Source: Mycobacterium sp. DL440 (lineage in GTDB: Bacteria > Actinomycetota > Actinomycetes > Mycobacteriales > Mycobacteriaceae). Taken from it: a stretch of 64,000 nucleotides of DNA. The DNA lies in the NCBI RefSeq assembly GCF_011745145.1, contig NZ_CP050191.1, positions 6,184,367 through 6,248,366 of the forward strand. The letters run 5' to 3'. Positions 17,978-26,763 of this stretch are shown piece after piece (the stretch's first letter is position 1; each line of letters starts with the position of its first letter). The notes under the pieces are model-generated. The model had not been told where the DNA came from. It made no database searches and worked only from the letters and a program-made list of their open reading frames with translations. Both the position numbers and the translations under genes were made by a program.

Positions 17978-19488
17978 CGCCGCCGGCTGAGCCGGCCATC
18001 GGGCCGCCGCCGGCCGAGCCGGCCATCCAGCGGCAGTGGCAGCGGCTGAGCCCGCGGATGCTGGTGGTCCACCCGGTACATGAAGTGCTGCAACAGATTC
18101 CGCTGCTGATCGGCGCGGTGGTGCTGGGCTCGGCGACCGGGAACCAGGGTTGGACGATCGCGGCGATCGTGCTCACCATCGCCGTCGGTCTGGCACGGTG
18201 GTTCACCACCAGCTACCGCATCGAGCTGGACGAGGTGCAACTGCGCACCGGGCTGCTGCAACGCAAAACGTTGTCGGTGCCGCGCAACCGGATTCGATCC
18301 GTATCGACCGATGCCCGGCTGTTGCACCGGTTGCTCGGACTGACCGTCCTGCGGATCAGCACCGGTCAGGAAGCCAAGGGCGACACCGAATTCGCCTTGG
18401 ACGCGGTGGAGGCGCAGCAGGTGCCCCGGCTGCGGGCGATCCTGCTTGCCGATGCCGTACCCGTCGCCGAGGCACCGGCAGGACGCGAGCTGGCCCGCTG
18501 GCAGCCGTCTTGGCTGCGCTACAGCCCCCTGAGTTTCACCGGTCTGGCCATGATCGCGGCCGCGGCCGGAGTGATCTACCAAGCCAGTGCCGGTGCCGCG
18601 CTGCGGAACTCAGAGCTTGCGCAGTCCGGGATCGCGGTGGCCGAACACTTCGGAATCCTGGTCAGCGTGGTGGTCGGCGTCGTGATGGTGGTGCTGGCCT
18701 CGGTGGTGTTGTCGGTGCTGAGGTCGTTGCTCACGTACGGGAACCTGGTGCTGACCCGCAGGGACATTCCTGGACGGGGAGGAGCGCTGCACCTGCAACA
18801 CGGTCTGCTGCGACTGCGCGAGCACACCTACGACATGCGGCGGCTCCGCGGCGGAACACTGCGTGAGCCGCTGCTGGTACGGGCCTTCGGTGGCGCCCGC
18901 CTGGATGCGGTGATGACCGGCGTCGGCGGCGAAGGGGAGGCCTCACTGTTGCTGCCACCGTGTCCCGCCGGCACCGCCAGGGGAGTGCTGACAGAGTTGA
19001 TCGCGAGTCCTGGTGCCGTCGACGCACCGCTGGTCGCCCACGGTCCGGCGGCCGTGCGGCGACGCTGGACCCGTGCAATGACGCTGCCCGTGCTGGCGGC
19101 CGCGGTGTTGCTGGTGCTCGGGGTGCCGGTGTGGACGTGGGTGCTGTGGATGTTGTTGGTCGGGTGCGCCGGTCTCCTCGCCATGGACCGGGCCCGGTCC
19201 CTCGGACATCTGGTGCGCGACGGCTGGCTGGTCGCCCGCTCCGGCAGCCTGGAGCGGCGCCGCGATCACCTGGATGCTGCCGGGATCATCGGATGGACGG
19301 TGCGGCAGACGTTCTTTCAGCGCCGCGCCGGCGTGGCCACCCTGATCGCAGCGACCGCTGCGGGGGAGAAGCGCTATGCCGTGCTCGACATCCCGGCGAC
19401 ACGAGCGTGGTCCGTGGCGGCGGCCGCCTCGCCATGGGTGGCCGACAACGGGTGGGCAGTCGGTCCGGCAGGCCCCGAGTTGCGCTGA
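17974..19488 (+). CDS. Multi-PH-domain membrane protein (YdbT-like)
   Basis: 504 residues, GTG start overlapping the previous gene. Pairs of membrane helices (about 45-70, 180-250, 365-405) alternate with three bPH2/DUF304 domains: RIELDEVQLRTGLLQRKTLSVPRNRIRSVSTDARLL near 75-150, a middle one around DIPGRGGALHLQHGLLRLREHTYDMRRLRGG, and a C-terminal one around GWLVARSGSLERRRDHLD. It should form a membrane complex with the coupled YdbS-like protein. Start is proline-rich. Function not known. Confidence 0.9.
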   Translation: MTPPAEPAIGPPPAEPAIQRQWQRLSPRMLVVHPVHEVLQQIPLLIGAVVLGSATGNQGWTIAAIVLTIAVGLARWFTTSYRIELDEVQLRTGLLQRKTLSVPRNRIRSVSTDARLLHRLLGLTVLRISTGQEAKGDTEFALDAVEAQQVPRLRAILLADAVPVAEAPAGRELARWQPSWLRYSPLSFTGLAMIAAAAGVIYQASAGAALRNSELAQSGIAVAEHFGILVSVVVGVVMVVLASVVLSVLRSLLTYGNLVLTRRDIPGRGGALHLQHGLLRLREHTYDMRRLRGGTLREPLLVRAFGGARLDAVMTGVGGEGEASLLLPPCPAGTARGVLTELIASPGAVDAPLVAHGPAAVRRRWTRAMTLPVLAAAVLLVLGVPVWTWVLWMLLVGCAGLLAMDRARSLGHLVRDGWLVARSGSLERRRDHLDAAGIIGWTVRQTFFQRRAGVATLIAATAAGEKRYAVLDIPATRAWSVAAAASPWVADNGWAVGPAGPELR

Positions 19489-19513
19489 ATTCGCGGACGT
19501 TTACTGTCGCTGC

Positions 19514-20329
19514 ATGGCTATCGGTGGAGTGCTGTTCGACATCGATGGTGTGCTGGTGACCTCCTGGCAGCCCATTGACGGTGCGGCGCAGACGCTGCGG
19601 ATATTGGCCGAGCAGCAGATCGCCCGGTCCTATCTGACGAACACCACCACCCGTACCCGCGCGCAGATCGCCGACCTGCTGACCGCCGCCGGTATGGACG
19701 TGGCGGCTGACGAGGTGATCACCGCGGCGGCCCTGACCGCCGAGTACGTGCGGGACCGGTATCCGGGCGCCCGATGTTTTCTGGTCAACAGCGGGCAGAT
19801 CGGTGAGGACATGCCCGGCGTCGACGTGGTGTATTCGAGTGAATTCACCGGGCCTGCCGCACCCGAAACCCCTGACGTGGTGCTGCTCGGCGGGGCCGGG
19901 CCGGAGTACAACCACCTCACGCTCAGCTGGGTGTACGACTGGATGGCCCAGGGTGTGCCGGTCGTGGCGATGCACCGCAGCACCGCCTGGAACACCACCG
20001 ACGGACTGCGGGTCGACACCGGCATGTATCTGGCCGGCATGGAGGAGACCTCGGGCCGCAAGGCCACGGCCGTCGGCAAGCCTGCTCCGGAAGGGTTTTT
20101 GGCCGCAGCCAACCGCCTCGGCGTCGACCCCGAGGAGATGTACATGATCGGCGACGACCTCAACAACGACGTGCTGGCCGCCCAGGTGGTGGGGATGGCC
20201 GGGGTGCTGGTGCGCACCGGAAAGTTCCGCCAGGCCACGTTGGAACGTTGGGCCGCAGACGAATTCACGATGCAACCCAACCATGTCATCGACTCGGTGG
20301 CGGATCTGCCCGAGTTGTTGGGCCTGTAG
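19514..20329 (+). CDS. HAD-superfamily phosphatase, class IIA (NagD/LHPP-like)
   Basis: 271 residues from MAIGGVLFDIDGVLVTS: Asp9 and Asp11 form the DxD nucleophile motif. SYLTNTTTRT is motif II and MYMIGDDLNNDVLAAQ motif IV; the Lys of GKPAPEG is motif III. The large C2 cap between motifs II and III places it in HAD subclass IIA (NagD, PGP, LHPP), which act on small phosphorylated molecules. Start chosen at 19514 because TACTGT lies 6 nt upstream (leaderless spacing) and the HAD motif begins there; the longer open frame covers the previous gene. It follows the YdbT-like gene by 25 bp. Confidence 0.92.
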   Translation: MAIGGVLFDIDGVLVTSWQPIDGAAQTLRILAEQQIARSYLTNTTTRTRAQIADLLTAAGMDVAADEVITAAALTAEYVRDRYPGARCFLVNSGQIGEDMPGVDVVYSSEFTGPAAPETPDVVLLGGAGPEYNHLTLSWVYDWMAQGVPVVAMHRSTAWNTTDGLRVDTGMYLAGMEETSGRKATAVGKPAPEGFLAAANRLGVDPEEMYMIGDDLNNDVLAAQVVGMAGVLVRTGKFRQATLERWAADEFTMQPNHVIDSVADLPELLGL

Positions 20330-20347
20330 GCATCTGGGGCCCGGCCC

Positions 20348-20414
20348 GCCGCACCGTTTTCGACACTGGGTCGTGGTTTTTCGACGGGCACGACCCCCAG
20401 GTAGAAATCGGCGC
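20348..20414. repeat. Intergenic inverted repeat, copy 1
   Basis: Left arm begins GCACCGTTTTCGACACTGGG, right arm ends CCCCAGGTAGAAATCGGCGC; the arms pair imperfectly, with CGTG/CACG in the inner stem. It fills the 110-bp gap between a convergent gene pair (HAD phosphatase and exported protein), so it may serve as a two-way terminator. It belongs to a family of five in this window with the core GTAGAAACCGGC. Confidence 0.6.
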
Positions 20415-20439
20415 GCAGGCGTCCGACTGAAACGCGCTC

Positions 20440-22647
20440 CTACACCGTGTAGCGGCGGTCGTACCCGGCCTGGCGGTCGGCGATCTGCTGCGCGCGGTCG
20501 TAGTCGAGCTGCTCGGGGTTGTAGTTGGGATCACTCGGGTCGTTGACGATGCCCGCGACCTCCGACGCCTTCACTACTCGCGTCGTCACCGTCGGCATGT
20601 TCGTGGCATCCGGGTCCACGCCCTGGAAACGCATGGAGATGGTGCCCTGATTCAGGCCGCCGGTGGACACCCAATTCGCCACGCCGGGGTCGCTTTTGGA
20701 CACCACGATGGTGTACGTGCCGTCCGCGTTCTTGATGGCCTGGCTGTTGTTCAGGCTGGTCTGCTGATTGCGGGTGTCGCCGGTGATGGTCCAGTCGTTG
20801 GTCACCGGCACCACGAAGTACTCCGCATCACCGGGATCGACGGTGATGACCATCGCCTCGTCGTCCTTGAGCTGGAAGTAGCCGGCGCTCTGCAACTGGG
20901 TGGAGAGGAACTGCGCGTTGTGCTGTGGCTGGGACAGCACGTTGGGCTGGCCGGTGGCGGTTGCCACGGACATGTAGGTGTTCTCGCCGTTGATTCCGGT
21001 GACCAGCATCAGGATGGCCGTCTCGGCGGACGACAACAGCAGCGGTGCCTTGTCGAATGCCGGGACGATCGACACCAGGCTCATCAGTAGCGGGTTCTTC
21101 ACCACCGTTTCGCCGATGACCGGGATGGCGAACCCGCCGATCTGGCTGAACAAACTGCTGGGCGGCCCGGCGGTCTTCTCGATGGTCAGCGTCATGGGAG
21201 TCTCGGTGTTCCAGTCCCCCAGGGTGTTTCGGGTGGCGAGGATGGTCGAGTTGGCCGGGGCCTGAATGTAGTTCATGCCCTTCTCGGCATTGGCCGGCGC
21301 CCCGTCGGGACTCACCACGATGGTGAAGGTCCCGTCGTCCCTGATGCTGAGGTCCTCGCCGTTGAGGTTGGCGGCGGTGACCCCGTTGATTCCGGTGAGC
21401 ACACTGAAATTGGTGTTGGCAGAAGTGGGGTGGGTGCTCGGGTCGGCCGGGTCATACCCCGCGACCTTGCCCTCGATGTGGTAGGTCGAGGCGCCGTTGA
21501 TGCCGGTGAAGCGGTAGACGGTGTCGGGGTTGTCGTACCAGATCCGGGTGCCGCCGGCGTCCTGCCCGTTCCAACTGTGTGGCGGGTTGACCTGCAGCAG
21601 CAGCTTGGGATCGTTCGAATTCAGTAGCAGGAACTCGGTTGCCGATTGGTTGGCGAACTCGGTCGCGGCCTGGTTGAGCTGCGAGAGGTTCGTGAAGTCG
21701 GGGCCACCGACCGTGGCGAAGTTCTTGGCCGCCTCGACGTACCAGGCCGCCATCAGGACCACCTTGGCCAACTGGACGAACGGTGTGTTGACGATCTGGC
21801 CGACCTGTTGTTCGGCCGCAAGCTGGTCCTCGGTGGCCAGCGTGCTCGTTGCCTCCGTGGTCGCTTCGGAGGTCACCTGCGACGTCGCTTCCGGTGTGGT
21901 GACGCGTCCGATGGGGACGAGCCCCTGCCGGCCATCACGGCGTGACCAGCCCAGCATCGCGGCCAGGCCGAGGTCCTGGATCGGGCTTACCGGCGATTCC
22001 GGGAGACGTGGCTTGAGCCGTTGCGTCACCGCCGCCACCATCTCCGGAATGGCCTGTGGCGTCGGAGCCTGGGTGCGGGGTGTCGACTCCGGAATGAGGT
22101 GATCCACAACGTCTTTCGCCACCCTCTTGGTGACGACTGTGAGCGTTTCCAGGGGAGCGGCGGTATCAGCCTCGGCGGCCGGTGGGCGGCTGTCCAGCGT
22201 GGCCCGCCGATTGCGGGGTGCGTCAGTTGTTTTGGTGATTGCCCGCGACACCGACTGCCGCGCGTTGTCGACTGCGGTTTCGACGGCTGCCTTGCCGTCC
22301 TTGTTGTCAGATTTCCGGTCGGGCGATGCGGCCGGCGATCGGCGTTCGCCGGCCTTGGAGCTACCGAGCGCGGACTCCACTTTGGCGGTCACGTCGCTGA
22401 CTCGTTTGGACAGCTTCTGCGGGCCTGCCAAGGACGGCTTCCGGGGACCCTTCTTCGGGGTCGAGCTATTGGTCTTCGGGCCGTCCGCTGTTTTTGAATG
22501 CGTCCCCGACGAGTCCGAACCACCGGTCTCCGCGGATGCGATCGCGGTGCCGTTGACCGCCGCCACCCCGATGCCCAGGGCAACGGCGAGCGCGCCCACC
22601 CGCCCGATGAATCGTGCGCCTCCAGCGGTATCGGACGTCGTCGGCAT
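20440..22647 (-). CDS. Large exported protein, unknown function
   Basis: 735 residues from MPTTSDTAGG, preceded by GGAGAGG. A hydrophobic stretch at about 12-38 ending TAIASAETGG looks like a Sec signal with an Ala-x-Ala site. Residues 40-260 are low-complexity (Ser/Lys/Pro/Thr/Glu), the rest is a folded part of about 450 residues. IWYDNPDTVYRFTGINGASTYHIEG and a later MVITVDPGDAEYFVVPVTNDW recall the DUF1254/DUF1214 pair (the NPDTVY signature), where two jelly-roll-like halves occur; I offer this as a tentative relation. GINGxxTY occurs twice. The long disordered N-terminal linker is a style seen in mycobacterial cell-surface proteins. Monocistronic on the minus strand. Confidence 0.82.
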   Translation of the reverse strand: MPTTSDTAGGARFIGRVGALAVALGIGVAAVNGTAIASAETGGSDSSGTHSKTADGPKTNSSTPKKGPRKPSLAGPQKLSKRVSDVTAKVESALGSSKAGERRSPAASPDRKSDNKDGKAAVETAVDNARQSVSRAITKTTDAPRNRRATLDSRPPAAEADTAAPLETLTVVTKRVAKDVVDHLIPESTPRTQAPTPQAIPEMVAAVTQRLKPRLPESPVSPIQDLGLAAMLGWSRRDGRQGLVPIGRVTTPEATSQVTSEATTEATSTLATEDQLAAEQQVGQIVNTPFVQLAKVVLMAAWYVEAAKNFATVGGPDFTNLSQLNQAATEFANQSATEFLLLNSNDPKLLLQVNPPHSWNGQDAGGTRIWYDNPDTVYRFTGINGASTYHIEGKVAGYDPADPSTHPTSANTNFSVLTGINGVTAANLNGEDLSIRDDGTFTIVVSPDGAPANAEKGMNYIQAPANSTILATRNTLGDWNTETPMTLTIEKTAGPPSSLFSQIGGFAIPVIGETVVKNPLLMSLVSIVPAFDKAPLLLSSAETAILMLVTGINGENTYMSVATATGQPNVLSQPQHNAQFLSTQLQSAGYFQLKDDEAMVITVDPGDAEYFVVPVTNDWTITGDTRNQQTSLNNSQAIKNADGTYTIVVSKSDPGVANWVSTGGLNQGTISMRFQGVDPDATNMPTVTTRVVKASEVAGIVNDPSDPNYNPEQLDYDRAQQIADRQAGYDRRYTV

Positions 22648-22663
22648 AGCCTCTCCCCCAACT

Positions 22664-22682
22664 GTTCTGGCTGCAACAGAAC
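22664..22682. promoter_or_regulatory. Palindrome in the leader of the 735-aa exported protein gene
   Basis: GTTCTG, 7 nt, CAGAAC: perfect 6-bp arms, ending 17 bp before the ATG on the minus strand and just upstream of its ribosome binding site. It could be an operator or an mRNA hairpin controlling translation. It does not match the mycobacterial LexA box. Confidence 0.4.
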
Positions 22683-22764
22683 GCAATTGGCCGACTGTAA
22701 CAAGTTCCAGTTGAATCTCGGGGGAGTTTGGGGGACTCTGATTTTTTGTTGTGCGGGGCGGCCG

Positions 22765-24471
22765 TCAGGCCTTCAGATCCCTTATGGCTTCGATGCGTGC
22801 CTTCAACTGATCGGTGGTCGCGGCGGCCACCGGAGGCCCGCCGCAGATGCGTCGCAGCTCGTTGTGGATCCAACCGTGCGGCTTACCGGTGCGGTGATGG
22901 GTGATGGTCACCAACGCGTTGAGTTCACGACGCAATTCCCGCAACTGGCCGTGCGTGGTGCGCGGGGGCGGCGGACCGCCCGATACCGCGGCCTCGGCCG
23001 TGCGTTTGGTGATCTGCGCATCCTGCCTGCGCCGCAACAGATCTCGCATCTGTGAGGCGTCGAGCAGGCCGGGGATGCCGAGATAGTCGGCTTCCTCGTC
23101 ACTGCCGGCCGCCGCCGCCGTGCCGAACGACGAGCCGTCGAAGATGACCTGGTCCAGTTCGGCGTCGGCGCCCAGGGACTCGAAGCCGTTCTCCAGCTCG
23201 CTCTTCTCGTCCTTGCGCTTCTCGGCAGCTTCGAGCGCCTCGTCATCCAGCCCGTCGGATTCCCGGTGCGGCTTGCCCAGCACATGGTTGCGCTGGGCTT
23301 CCATCTCGCTGGCCAGCAGCAACAGATTCGGTACCGAAGGCAGGAAGATGCTGGCGGTCTCACCGGCGCGGCGCGACCGCACGAACCGGCCGATGGCCTG
23401 CGCGAAGAACAAGGGGGTGGACGCGCTCGTCGCGTACACGCCGACCGAGAGTCGTGGCACGTCGACGCCCTCGGACACCATGCGGACCGCGACCAGCCAG
23501 CGGCTGGTGCCTTCCGAGAACCGGCTGATCCGGTCCGAGGCGCCGGGATCGTCGGAGAGCACCACGGTGGGCACCTCGCCGGTGATCTTGGTGAGCAGAT
23601 CGGCGTAGGAGCGGGCGGTGGTCTGGTTGGTGGCGATGATCATGCCGCCGGCGTCGGGCACATGCTGACGCTTCTGCTGCAACCGCTTGTCGGCGGCCGC
23701 GATGACCGCTGGCATCCACTCGCCCGTCGGGTTCAGCGCGGTGCGCCAGGCCCGTGCGGTGTGCTCGGCGGTCAGCGGCTCGCCGAGGCGCGCCGCGTGC
23801 TCCTCGCCGGCACTGTCACGCCAGCGGGCCTCACCCGAATACGCCAGGAACACCACGGGCCGGACCACGCCGTCGGCCAGCGCGTCGGAATAGCCGTACA
23901 CGTGGTCGGCCTGCGAGCGCTGGAACCCGGCCTCGTCGGGCTCGTAGTTGACGAACGGGATCGGGCTGTCGTCGCTGCGGAACGGGGTACCGGTCAGGGA
24001 GAGGCGCCGTGTCGCGTCATCGAAGGCTTCGCGCATCGCGTCGCCCCAACTCTTCGCGTCACCGCCGTGGTGGATCTCATCGAAGATGACGAGCGTCCTG
24101 CGGTTCTCGGTGCGCACCCGGTGCCGGGTGGGGTGGCTGGCGACCTGGGCATAGGTGACGACGACGCCGTGGTACTCGGCCGAGGTCTGGGAGTCGGAGT
24201 TGCTGAACTTCGGATCCAGTGCGATGCCGTTACGTGCCGCCGCCTGCGCCCACTGGATCTTGAGGTGCTCGGTCGGCACCACCACGGTGATCGCGTCGAC
24301 CGTGCGGTCGTTGAGCAGTTCGGCCGCGATCCGCAGCGCAAACGTCGTCTTCCCCGCGCCAGGGGTGGCGACGGCCAGGTAGTCCCGCGGTTTGGCGGTC
24401 AAATACTTCACCAGCGCCTTGCGCTGCCAGCCCCGAAGTGCCTGGGTGCTGGGCGCTGCTTCAGCCCGCAC
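22765..24471 (-). CDS. DEAD/DEAH-box superfamily 2 helicase
   Basis: 568 residues from a GTG at 24471 that has GGAGAGGAG upstream; the open frame continues 117 nt further but without conserved sequence. Motif I ATPGAGKT (about 35-42), motif II DEIHHGGDAKSWG, motif III SLTGTPFRSD, then VRMVSEGVDVPRLSVG (motif V) and QAIGRFVRSRR (motif VI). The RGWQRKAL start is a Q-like motif of the type I/III restriction and XPB-like group. It is probably a stand-alone DNA translocase or repair helicase; no restriction or methylase partner is nearby. The C-terminal 150 residues are charged and end with AATTDQLKARIEAIRDLKA. Confidence 0.88.
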   Translation of the reverse strand: MRAEAAPSTQALRGWQRKALVKYLTAKPRDYLAVATPGAGKTTFALRIAAELLNDRTVDAITVVVPTEHLKIQWAQAAARNGIALDPKFSNSDSQTSAEYHGVVVTYAQVASHPTRHRVRTENRRTLVIFDEIHHGGDAKSWGDAMREAFDDATRRLSLTGTPFRSDDSPIPFVNYEPDEAGFQRSQADHVYGYSDALADGVVRPVVFLAYSGEARWRDSAGEEHAARLGEPLTAEHTARAWRTALNPTGEWMPAVIAAADKRLQQKRQHVPDAGGMIIATNQTTARSYADLLTKITGEVPTVVLSDDPGASDRISRFSEGTSRWLVAVRMVSEGVDVPRLSVGVYATSASTPLFFAQAIGRFVRSRRAGETASIFLPSVPNLLLLASEMEAQRNHVLGKPHRESDGLDDEALEAAEKRKDEKSELENGFESLGADAELDQVIFDGSSFGTAAAAGSDEEADYLGIPGLLDASQMRDLLRRRQDAQITKRTAEAAVSGGPPPPRTTHGQLRELRRELNALVTITHHRTGKPHGWIHNELRRICGGPPVAAATTDQLKARIEAIRDLKA

Positions 24472-24554
24472 CCTGGGACTCCTCTCCGTCGGAAAGCAGT
24501 CTAGGCCAGCGCGTTCCGTTGGCGCATCTCTGCAGGAGAATGCCGGGCGTGTCG

Positions 24555-25061
24555 CTAGACGAAGTGGTTGTCGTTCTTGACGAACCACTCGGCGCGTTCG
24601 GTGTCGGTGAGGTCGGCCAGCTGGGCGAGCCCCTCGAAATAGGCCTCCCGCGGCGCGCCGGGAGCAAACAGCATCAGCAACGACGTCGGCGCATCGGCCT
24701 CATTGCGGAAACCGTGGATCCCGCCCGGTGGGACATACAGGAAATCGCCCTGGTTACTGTCCGTCCAGTCGTTCCCGTCGTAGAGCTTGACGGTGCCTGA
24801 CAGGACGAAGAAGGCCTCGGACATGCCCCGGTGAAAATGCGGACCGGGGCCGCCGGCCTGTGGGCTGATGTCGACGCGGTACAGACCGTAGTCCCCATTG
24901 GTCTGCTGTTGATTGGCGAGGTAGTGGTACTTCACCAATCCGAAGGAGTCGTAATCGGACGGCTCGTCCCCGCGCCTGACCCACGCGCTGACCTCCGGGT
25001 CGTCCTTCGTGTAGCGGGCCGGGGGATAGGGCGGCACATTCTTGGGGTCCCAGAGCGACAC
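24555..25061 (-). CDS. Cupin-domain protein
   Basis: 168 residues. Cupin motif 1 GGPGPHFHRGMSEAFFVLSG supplies two His and a Glu as metal ligands; motif 2 GDFLYVPPGGIHGFRNE supplies the last His. A small single-domain cupin of this type may be a dioxygenase, isomerase or sensor; nothing identifies the substrate. The GTG start at 25061 has TAGGCT 7 nt upstream on the minus strand, fitting a leaderless transcript. It ends 83 bp before the helicase start and may be co-transcribed with it. Confidence 0.88.
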   Translation of the reverse strand: MSLWDPKNVPPYPPARYTKDDPEVSAWVRRGDEPSDYDSFGLVKYHYLANQQQTNGDYGLYRVDISPQAGGPGPHFHRGMSEAFFVLSGTVKLYDGNDWTDSNQGDFLYVPPGGIHGFRNEADAPTSLLMLFAPGAPREAYFEGLAQLADLTDTERAEWFVKNDNHFV

Positions 25062-25164
25062 GGGGGCCAGCCTAGTCGCGACGCGGCTGTTGGTGCCGAG
25101 ATCGACGCCAGGGTTGTTCGCGCCGCGCCGCAGCAGCCTTGGTGTCGAAAGTGGCGACGGGAAT

Positions 25165-26088
25165 TCAGGCCCGCGAGTCCTGCAAGGCGGGGTACGTCAC
25201 ACCGGTCAGCTCCTCGGACACCGTCCACAACCGGCGCTGCAGCTCAAAGTCATGCGACTGGTCGCTGGACGGCACCACCTTGGGGTAGCCGCGTGACCCG
25301 CCGGGGCCGTCGGGGCCGAAGTACTGCCCGCCCAGCGCGCCCGGATCCGTCGCCGCACGCAACGTCGGCAGGGCGCCGGCCGCGGCGTCCTGAAAGAGCG
25401 GCTTGAGCAACGGGATGGCTCGTTGCAGGGCGCCAGGCAGGTGGCGCATCAGCTCGGTATCCGAACCGCCCGGGTGGGCGGCCAGGGCAGTGGTCTTCTC
25501 GCCGGTGAGCCGGCGCTGCAGCTCGTAGGTGAACAGCAGGTTGGCCAACTTGGACTGGCCATAGGCGCCGACCCGGCTGTAGCGCCGCTCCCACTGCAGG
25601 TCGTCGAAGTGGATCGTGGCGTTGATGCGGTGGCCGATGCTGCTGACCGTCACGACGCGCGAACCCGTCACCGGCAGCAGGCGATCCAGCAGCAGACCGG
25701 TGAGCGCGAAGTGGCCAAGATGGTTGGTGCCGAACTGCAGCTCGAACCCGTCGGCGGTGGTCTCCTTCGGCGGGTACATCACACCGGCGTTGTTGATCAG
25801 CAGGTCGATGCGCTCGTGCTTCTCTCTGAGCTCGTCGGCCGCTTCGCGTACTGACGCCAGCGATCCCAGGTCGAGGCGCTGCAGCTCCAGGTCGGCGTCC
25901 GGCACCGACCGTGAGATCCACTCGACGGCGGCCTCTCCTTTGTCCAGGTTGCGGACGGCGAGTACGACGTGGGCTCCCTTGGCGGCCAGGGCCCTGGCGG
26001 TCTCGAGCCCGAGTCCGGTGTTGGCGCCGGTGATGACGGCCGTGCGGCCCGATTGGTCCGGAATCTTGGCGGTGGTCCACTTGGTCAT
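25165..26088 (-). CDS. Short-chain dehydrogenase/reductase (paralogue 2)
   Basis: 307 residues from [14 protein letters not shown], strongly similar to the SDR encoded at 16492-17415 over its whole length (for example [34 protein letters not shown] against the same region there). [22 protein letters not shown] and YGQSK are the cofactor and catalytic motifs; NADPH use is suggested by the Arg in [16 protein letters not shown] lies 7 nt before the ATG. It is divergent from a TetR gene with two palindromes between them, so it is very likely the regulator's target. Substrate unknown; retinol-dehydrogenase-like. Confidence 0.93.
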   Translation of the reverse strand: MTKWTTAKIPDQSGRTAVITGANTGLGLETARALAAKGAHVVLAVRNLDKGEAAVEWISRSVPDADLELQRLDLGSLASVREAADELREKHERIDLLINNAGVMYPPKETTADGFELQFGTNHLGHFALTGLLLDRLLPVTGSRVVTVSSIGHRINATIHFDDLQWERRYSRVGAYGQSKLANLLFTYELQRRLTGEKTTALAAHPGGSDTELMRHLPGALQRAIPLLKPLFQDAAAGALPTLRAATDPGALGGQYFGPDGPGGSRGYPKVVPSSDQSHDFELQRRLWTVSEELTGVTYPALQDSRA

Positions 26089-26111
26089 GGGAGACTCCTC
26101 GTGAGGCTAAG

Positions 26112-26127
26112 CGGAGTGGATACTCCG
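26112..26127. promoter_or_regulatory. Palindrome 1 between SDR-2 and tetR
   Basis: CGGAGT-GGAT-ACTCCG, perfect 6-bp arms, lies in the 5' leader of SDR-2 just after its predicted transcription start. It is one of two inverted repeats in the 123-bp divergent region; either could be the TetR operator. Confidence 0.45.
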
Positions 26128-26130
26128 GTT

Positions 26131-26151
26131 GCGTTCGACTATACGGAACGC
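26131..26151. promoter_or_regulatory. Palindrome 2 / candidate TetR operator over the SDR-2 -10 box
   Basis: GCGTTC, 9 nt, GAACGC: perfect arms enclosing the SDR-2 -10 (TATAGT on the minus strand, 26138-26143). Binding here would block SDR-2 transcription. Its right half (ATACGGAACGCG) recurs at the SDR-1 promoter. Confidence 0.55.
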
Positions 26152-26168
26152 GCGCCCCGCTTTGTCAA
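26138..26168 (-). promoter_or_regulatory. SDR-2 promoter
   Basis: On the minus strand a consensus -35 TTGACA (26163-26168), 19-nt spacer and TATAGT (26138-26143). The start would be near 26131, giving a leader of about 43 nt with a GAGGAG ribosome site. The 19-nt spacer is long, typical of promoters that need or resist a regulator. Confidence 0.6.
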
Positions 26169-26211
26169 TGGTGTGTCTGCGTTTATCGACGGTTGTGTGA
26201 GGTGATGAAGA

Positions 26212-26763
26212 ATGCGTGCGGATGCGGCGCGGAACCGTGCCCGGGTGCTCGAGGTCGCTTACGACACCTTCGCGGCCGATGGACTGTCCGTGCCCATCGA
26301 CGAGATCGCCCGCCGGGCCGGCGTCGGCGCAGGCACCGTCTACCGCCACTTCCCGACCAAAGACGCGTTGTTCCAGGCCGTTATCGCCGAACGCATCCGC
26401 GGCGTCGTCGAGGAGGGGCGGACCCTGCTTGCCGAGGCCGATCCGGCCGAGGCGATGTTCACGTTCCTGCGGTCGATGGTGCTGCAATGGGGCGTCGCCG
26501 ACCGCGGCCTGGTCGACGCACTGGCCGGATCGGGCATCGACGTCAACGCCGTGGTTCCCGAGGCCGAGGGCGAATACCTCGCCGTCCTCGGTGATCTGCT
26601 GACCGCAGCGCAATGCTCGGGTACGGCGCGAGACGACGTGACGGTCGCGGACGTGAAGGCAATTCTGGTCGGCTGCCAGGCCATGCAGAGTTACAACGCG
26701 GACGTGGCCGAGCGGGTCACTTCGGTGGTGTTCGACGGACTGCGGGCGGAAGGAAAACGGTGA
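26212..26763 (+). CDS. TetR-family transcriptional regulator
   Basis: 183 residues. The helix-turn-helix (about 5-50) reads RNRARVLEVAYDTFAADGLS then IARRAGVGAGTVYRHFPTKDALF, canonical TetR; the C-terminal region fits the TetR_C tetracyclin-unrelated SbtR-like group (LAGSGIDVNAVVPEAEGEYLAVLGDLL). GAGGTGAT precedes the ATG. Divergent from SDR-2 and overlapping the sulfotransferase gene by GTGA, so it probably controls the SDR and itself plus the sulfotransferase. Confidence 0.92.
   Translation: MRADAARNRARVLEVAYDTFAADGLSVPIDEIARRAGVGAGTVYRHFPTKDALFQAVIAERIRGVVEEGRTLLAEADPAEAMFTFLRSMVLQWGVADRGLVDALAGSGIDVNAVVPEAEGEYLAVLGDLLTAAQCSGTARDDVTVADVKAILVGCQAMQSYNADVAERVTSVVFDGLRAEGKR

Noticed and set aside
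22664..22682. Palindrome as a LexA (SOS) box
   Set aside because: The mycobacterial LexA box has TCGAAC-N4-GTTCGA-like arms; here arms are GTTCTG/CAGAAC with 7 nt, so it does not fit.
22683..22764. A third copy of the shared promoter module upstream of the 735-aa exported protein
   Set aside because: Only a loose CAAAAAATCAGAG resemblance is present; neither the palindrome, the CTGAG pair nor the spacing is kept.
23120..24504. Plus-strand frames opposite the helicase gene
   Set aside because: The minus-strand protein has complete SF2 helicase motifs; the plus-strand translations lack domains.
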